Origin: Bacteroidales bacterium
GTDB lineage: Bacteria > Bacteroidota > Bacteroidia > Bacteroidales > BM520
Reading direction: 5' to 3'
Assembly: GCA_023230285.1 (NCBI GenBank)
Contig: JALNXP010000077.1
Span: 1-9,241, forward strand
DNA: 9,241 bases
Shown here in pieces: positions 7,473-9,241 of the stretch. Position numbers and translations under genes: made by a program. Below the pieces are notes generated by a model. That model was given only the letters and a program-made list of their open reading frames with translations. It did not search any database and was not told the DNA's origin. Each line of letters opens with the position of its first letter. Position 1 is the stretch's first letter.

Positions 7473-8933
7473 ATGATAGAAATACAACATAAAATACATG
7501 ATAACTACTCTATAGAGTTTAAAATAGGCTTCGTCGTAAGACGTAGTGTTAAAGATAACTATTTTAGCATAAACTCATGGATATTTATCCCTAATAGCTT
7601 GGATATCAACCCTTCTACTTACGGCAAAGACCAATTTTACAGAGACGTAAAATCTAATGTCCGACTGATTACTCCTGTTTTTTTATTGCGAGATATTGCC
7701 CAAAATGATGCAATACCTTATCAACATATTAAGACTGCTTTTGAAACTATGGCTTCAAATCCGCTGCGGTCTAATATTGCGGAATATATTCATCAAATAA
7801 AAATGTTTATGGCTATCACTAAAAGTGCATTACGTGATGAAGCCAAACATATTCAGACTATAGATAATATCAACGACATAAAGTATTTGTGTAACAATTA
7901 TTTAGATGTTGTGTCAGACCTTGTGTCAAAATATAGAAATCTCAGACAGGTTATCAATGTACCTACTGTCACCAACGAAGTTCGAAATCATTTTGCGTTT
8001 GGTGACGAATATATGAGTCAAATCATCAACATATATTTTCTAAAAATTATTGACAAGATGAATAATTATACTGATGATGAGCTTTTTGAGATAAAAAAAC
8101 AATTTGTAGACCATCTTAAATTGGAAGACAAATATAGAAAATCGATGGGCTATTTGACAGTTGATGTTAATGATGCCGATGCGAACAAAGAGTTGTTGTT
8201 TCGTCATGGTTTGCTTAAAAAATACATAGAAAACGACTTATTTGTAAAATTAGACAAAAAAGAAGATGGAGCAGCTGTAAGGCAGCTTTTATATGGTGTT
8301 GCTGCCGGTTTTGCTATGATTATAGCGACAGTTGTGGCGTTTCCGTTTCAAAAGACACTCAGCAATTATTCTATTTTGCTTTTTATAGTTCTTGTCATAA
8401 GTTATATGCTGAAAGACAGGATAAAAGAACTGATGAGATATTTTTTTGCGCACAAACTCAAGAACAAATATTACGACCATAAAGCTAACATACATATTAA
8501 AGATACTAATGTAGGCTGGATAAAAGAAGGTGTAGATTTTATTACGGATGAGAAGACGCCCAAACAAGTTTTAGCGTTACGCAATCGTTCGAGTTTGCTG
8601 CAAGCCGAGAATGACATTTTTGATGAAAAGATAACTTTGTACCGCAAGAAGGTTTATATAGATAACGACAGATTATCAGGGCATTACGAGTATAGAATTT
8701 CCGGAATAAATGATATTATCCGTTTACATATAAATCGTTTTACTCAAAAGATGGACAATCCGGAGGTTCCTATTGAGACGATAACAGAAGATGGTAAAGT
8801 ATGTTCTATAAATGGACTAAAGACTTACAATTTGAACATCATCATGCAGTTTCAGTATGAGGACAATGTGGAATATAAGGGGTTCAGGATCATCATGTCG
8901 CGTGATGGTATAATTGACATCAGACAGTTATAG
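7473..8933 (+). CDS. hypothetical protein with two central membrane segments
   Basis: I do not recognise this protein. With the ATG at 7473 it has 486 aa. Residues 1-45 are a beta-rich start (YSIEFKIGFVVRRSVKDNYF, 12-31), and 80-260 is a largely helical, charged, soluble region. Two hydrophobic segments follow at about 272-290 and 299-315, joined by a short turn, making a hairpin that puts both soluble parts on the same side, probably the cytoplasm. A basic stretch (313-335) follows the second segment, as expected for the inner side. The C-terminal 340-486 is mixed beta/alpha, with HYEYRISGINDIIRLHINRF at 404-423 and a strand-rich end. No catalytic motif is evident. An open frame extends upstream to a TTG at 7434, but that start would overlap the transporter by 29 nt, so I prefer the ATG 10 nt after the transporter stop. 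Pairing with the transporter suggests a linked membrane role, which is inference. Confidence 0.8.
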   Translation: MIEIQHKIHDNYSIEFKIGFVVRRSVKDNYFSINSWIFIPNSLDINPSTYGKDQFYRDVKSNVRLITPVFLLRDIAQNDAIPYQHIKTAFETMASNPLRSNIAEYIHQIKMFMAITKSALRDEAKHIQTIDNINDIKYLCNNYLDVVSDLVSKYRNLRQVINVPTVTNEVRNHFAFGDEYMSQIINIYFLKIIDKMNNYTDDELFEIKKQFVDHLKLEDKYRKSMGYLTVDVNDADANKELLFRHGLLKKYIENDLFVKLDKKEDGAAVRQLLYGVAAGFAMIIATVVAFPFQKTLSNYSILLFIVLVISYMLKDRIKELMRYFFAHKLKNKYYDHKANIHIKDTNVGWIKEGVDFITDEKTPKQVLALRNRSSLLQAENDIFDEKITLYRKKVYIDNDRLSGHYEYRISGINDIIRLHINRFTQKMDNPEVPIETITEDGKVCSINGLKTYNLNIIMQFQYEDNVEYKGFRIIMSRDGIIDIRQL

Positions 8934-8935
8934 AT

Positions 8936-9016
8936 TGGGTTGGGACACGGATTAGACGGAGGGACACGGATGGATTGGACACTGATTTTCGCGGATTAGA
9001 CGGAGGGACACGGATG
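8936..9016. repeat. left repeat array (GGACACGGAT orientation)
   Basis: The array begins 2 nt after the last stop codon. It holds four CGGAT cores (8948, 8967, 8992, 9011) and two CGGAG variants (8957, 9001). A 25-bp block is repeated exactly at 8948-8972 and 8992-9016, period 44 bp. The first 17 bp (8936-8952) are the exact reverse complement of 9145-9161 in the right array. It contains no coding sequence. Confidence 0.9.
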
Positions 9017-9086
9017 ATAATTTTTTTTGGAAAGGTGTCTTAAATATTGAGATTATACTCTATAGATAATTAAAAGAAAAATATAA

Positions 9087-9241
9087 ATCCGTGTCCATCC
9101 GTTGTATCCGTCTCTATCCGTGTCCATCCGTTGTATCCGTCTATATCCGTGTCCCAACCCAAAAATCCGTGTCCATCCGTGTCCCATATCCGTGTTCATC
9201 CGTGTCCCTTAGTCCAATCCGTGTCCATCCGTGTCCATCCG
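9087..9241. repeat. right repeat array (ATCCGTGTCC orientation), runs off the window
   Basis: Fourteen ATCCG cores start at 9087, 9097, 9106, 9116, 9126, 9135, 9145, 9165, 9175, 9188, 9198, 9217, 9227 and 9237, mostly 9-10 bp apart. Nested in them is a 29-bp tandem pair (9087-9115 and 9116-9144) with one mismatch. The orientation is opposite to the left array. The AT-rich 70 nt between the arrays (9017-9086) shows no gene, promoter or clear hairpin. The array is still going at the window end, so its full length is unknown. There are no regular unique spacers, so it is not a CRISPR array. Confidence 0.92.

Noticed and set aside
8936..9241. CRISPR array
   Set aside because: Repeat units are only about 10 bp, degenerate, directly abutting and present in both orientations. 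There are no unique spacers of constant length and no cas genes.

Overview
The window looks like a chromosomal segment of a Bacteroidota species, probably of the Bacteroidales, though I cannot fix the genus. The evidence is the AT-rich composition, start codons preceded by A/T-rich leaders with no Shine-Dalgarno sequence at any of the eight genes, a TAnnTTTG-type -7 element ahead of the first gene, an OprO/OprP-type porin of Bacteroidetes style, and a lipoprotein whose residues after the lipid-bearing cysteine (C-V-K-D-E) match the Bacteroidetes surface-export signal. All eight genes read on the + strand.

Layout. Positions 1-465 hold no gene. They contain a weak terminator-like hairpin, a long imperfect inverted repeat (82-135 / 302-355), a perfect 20-bp hairpin, and the promoter of the first transcript. 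Next come an FKBP-type prolyl isomerase lipoprotein and glyceraldehyde-3-phosphate dehydrogenase, 31 nt apart and ended by a clear intrinsic terminator. A second unit is an OprO/OprP-like porin and a lamin-tail-domain lipoprotein, again with a strong terminator. A third unit holds two neighbouring proteins: a divergent one that I read as CYTH-like, then a textbook CYTH/triphosphate tunnel metalloenzyme, followed by a terminator. The fourth unit is a DASS/SLC13-family anion transporter followed 10 nt later by an unrecognised protein with two membrane segments. The window ends in a 308-nt gene-free tract of short degenerate repeats built on ATCCGTGTCC. These lie in opposite orientations on either side of an AT-rich spacer and run off the window edge.

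How the genes may work together. The first unit is housekeeping (envelope protein folding and glycolysis). The later genes share a loose anion/phosphate theme: an outer-membrane anion porin, a tripolyphosphatase-like enzyme and an inner-membrane anion transporter. They are separated by terminators, so this is a hypothesis and not an operon. The least explained items are the divergent CYTH-like protein, the membrane protein paired with the transporter, the transporter's altered SNT motifs, and the two repeat regions at the window ends.
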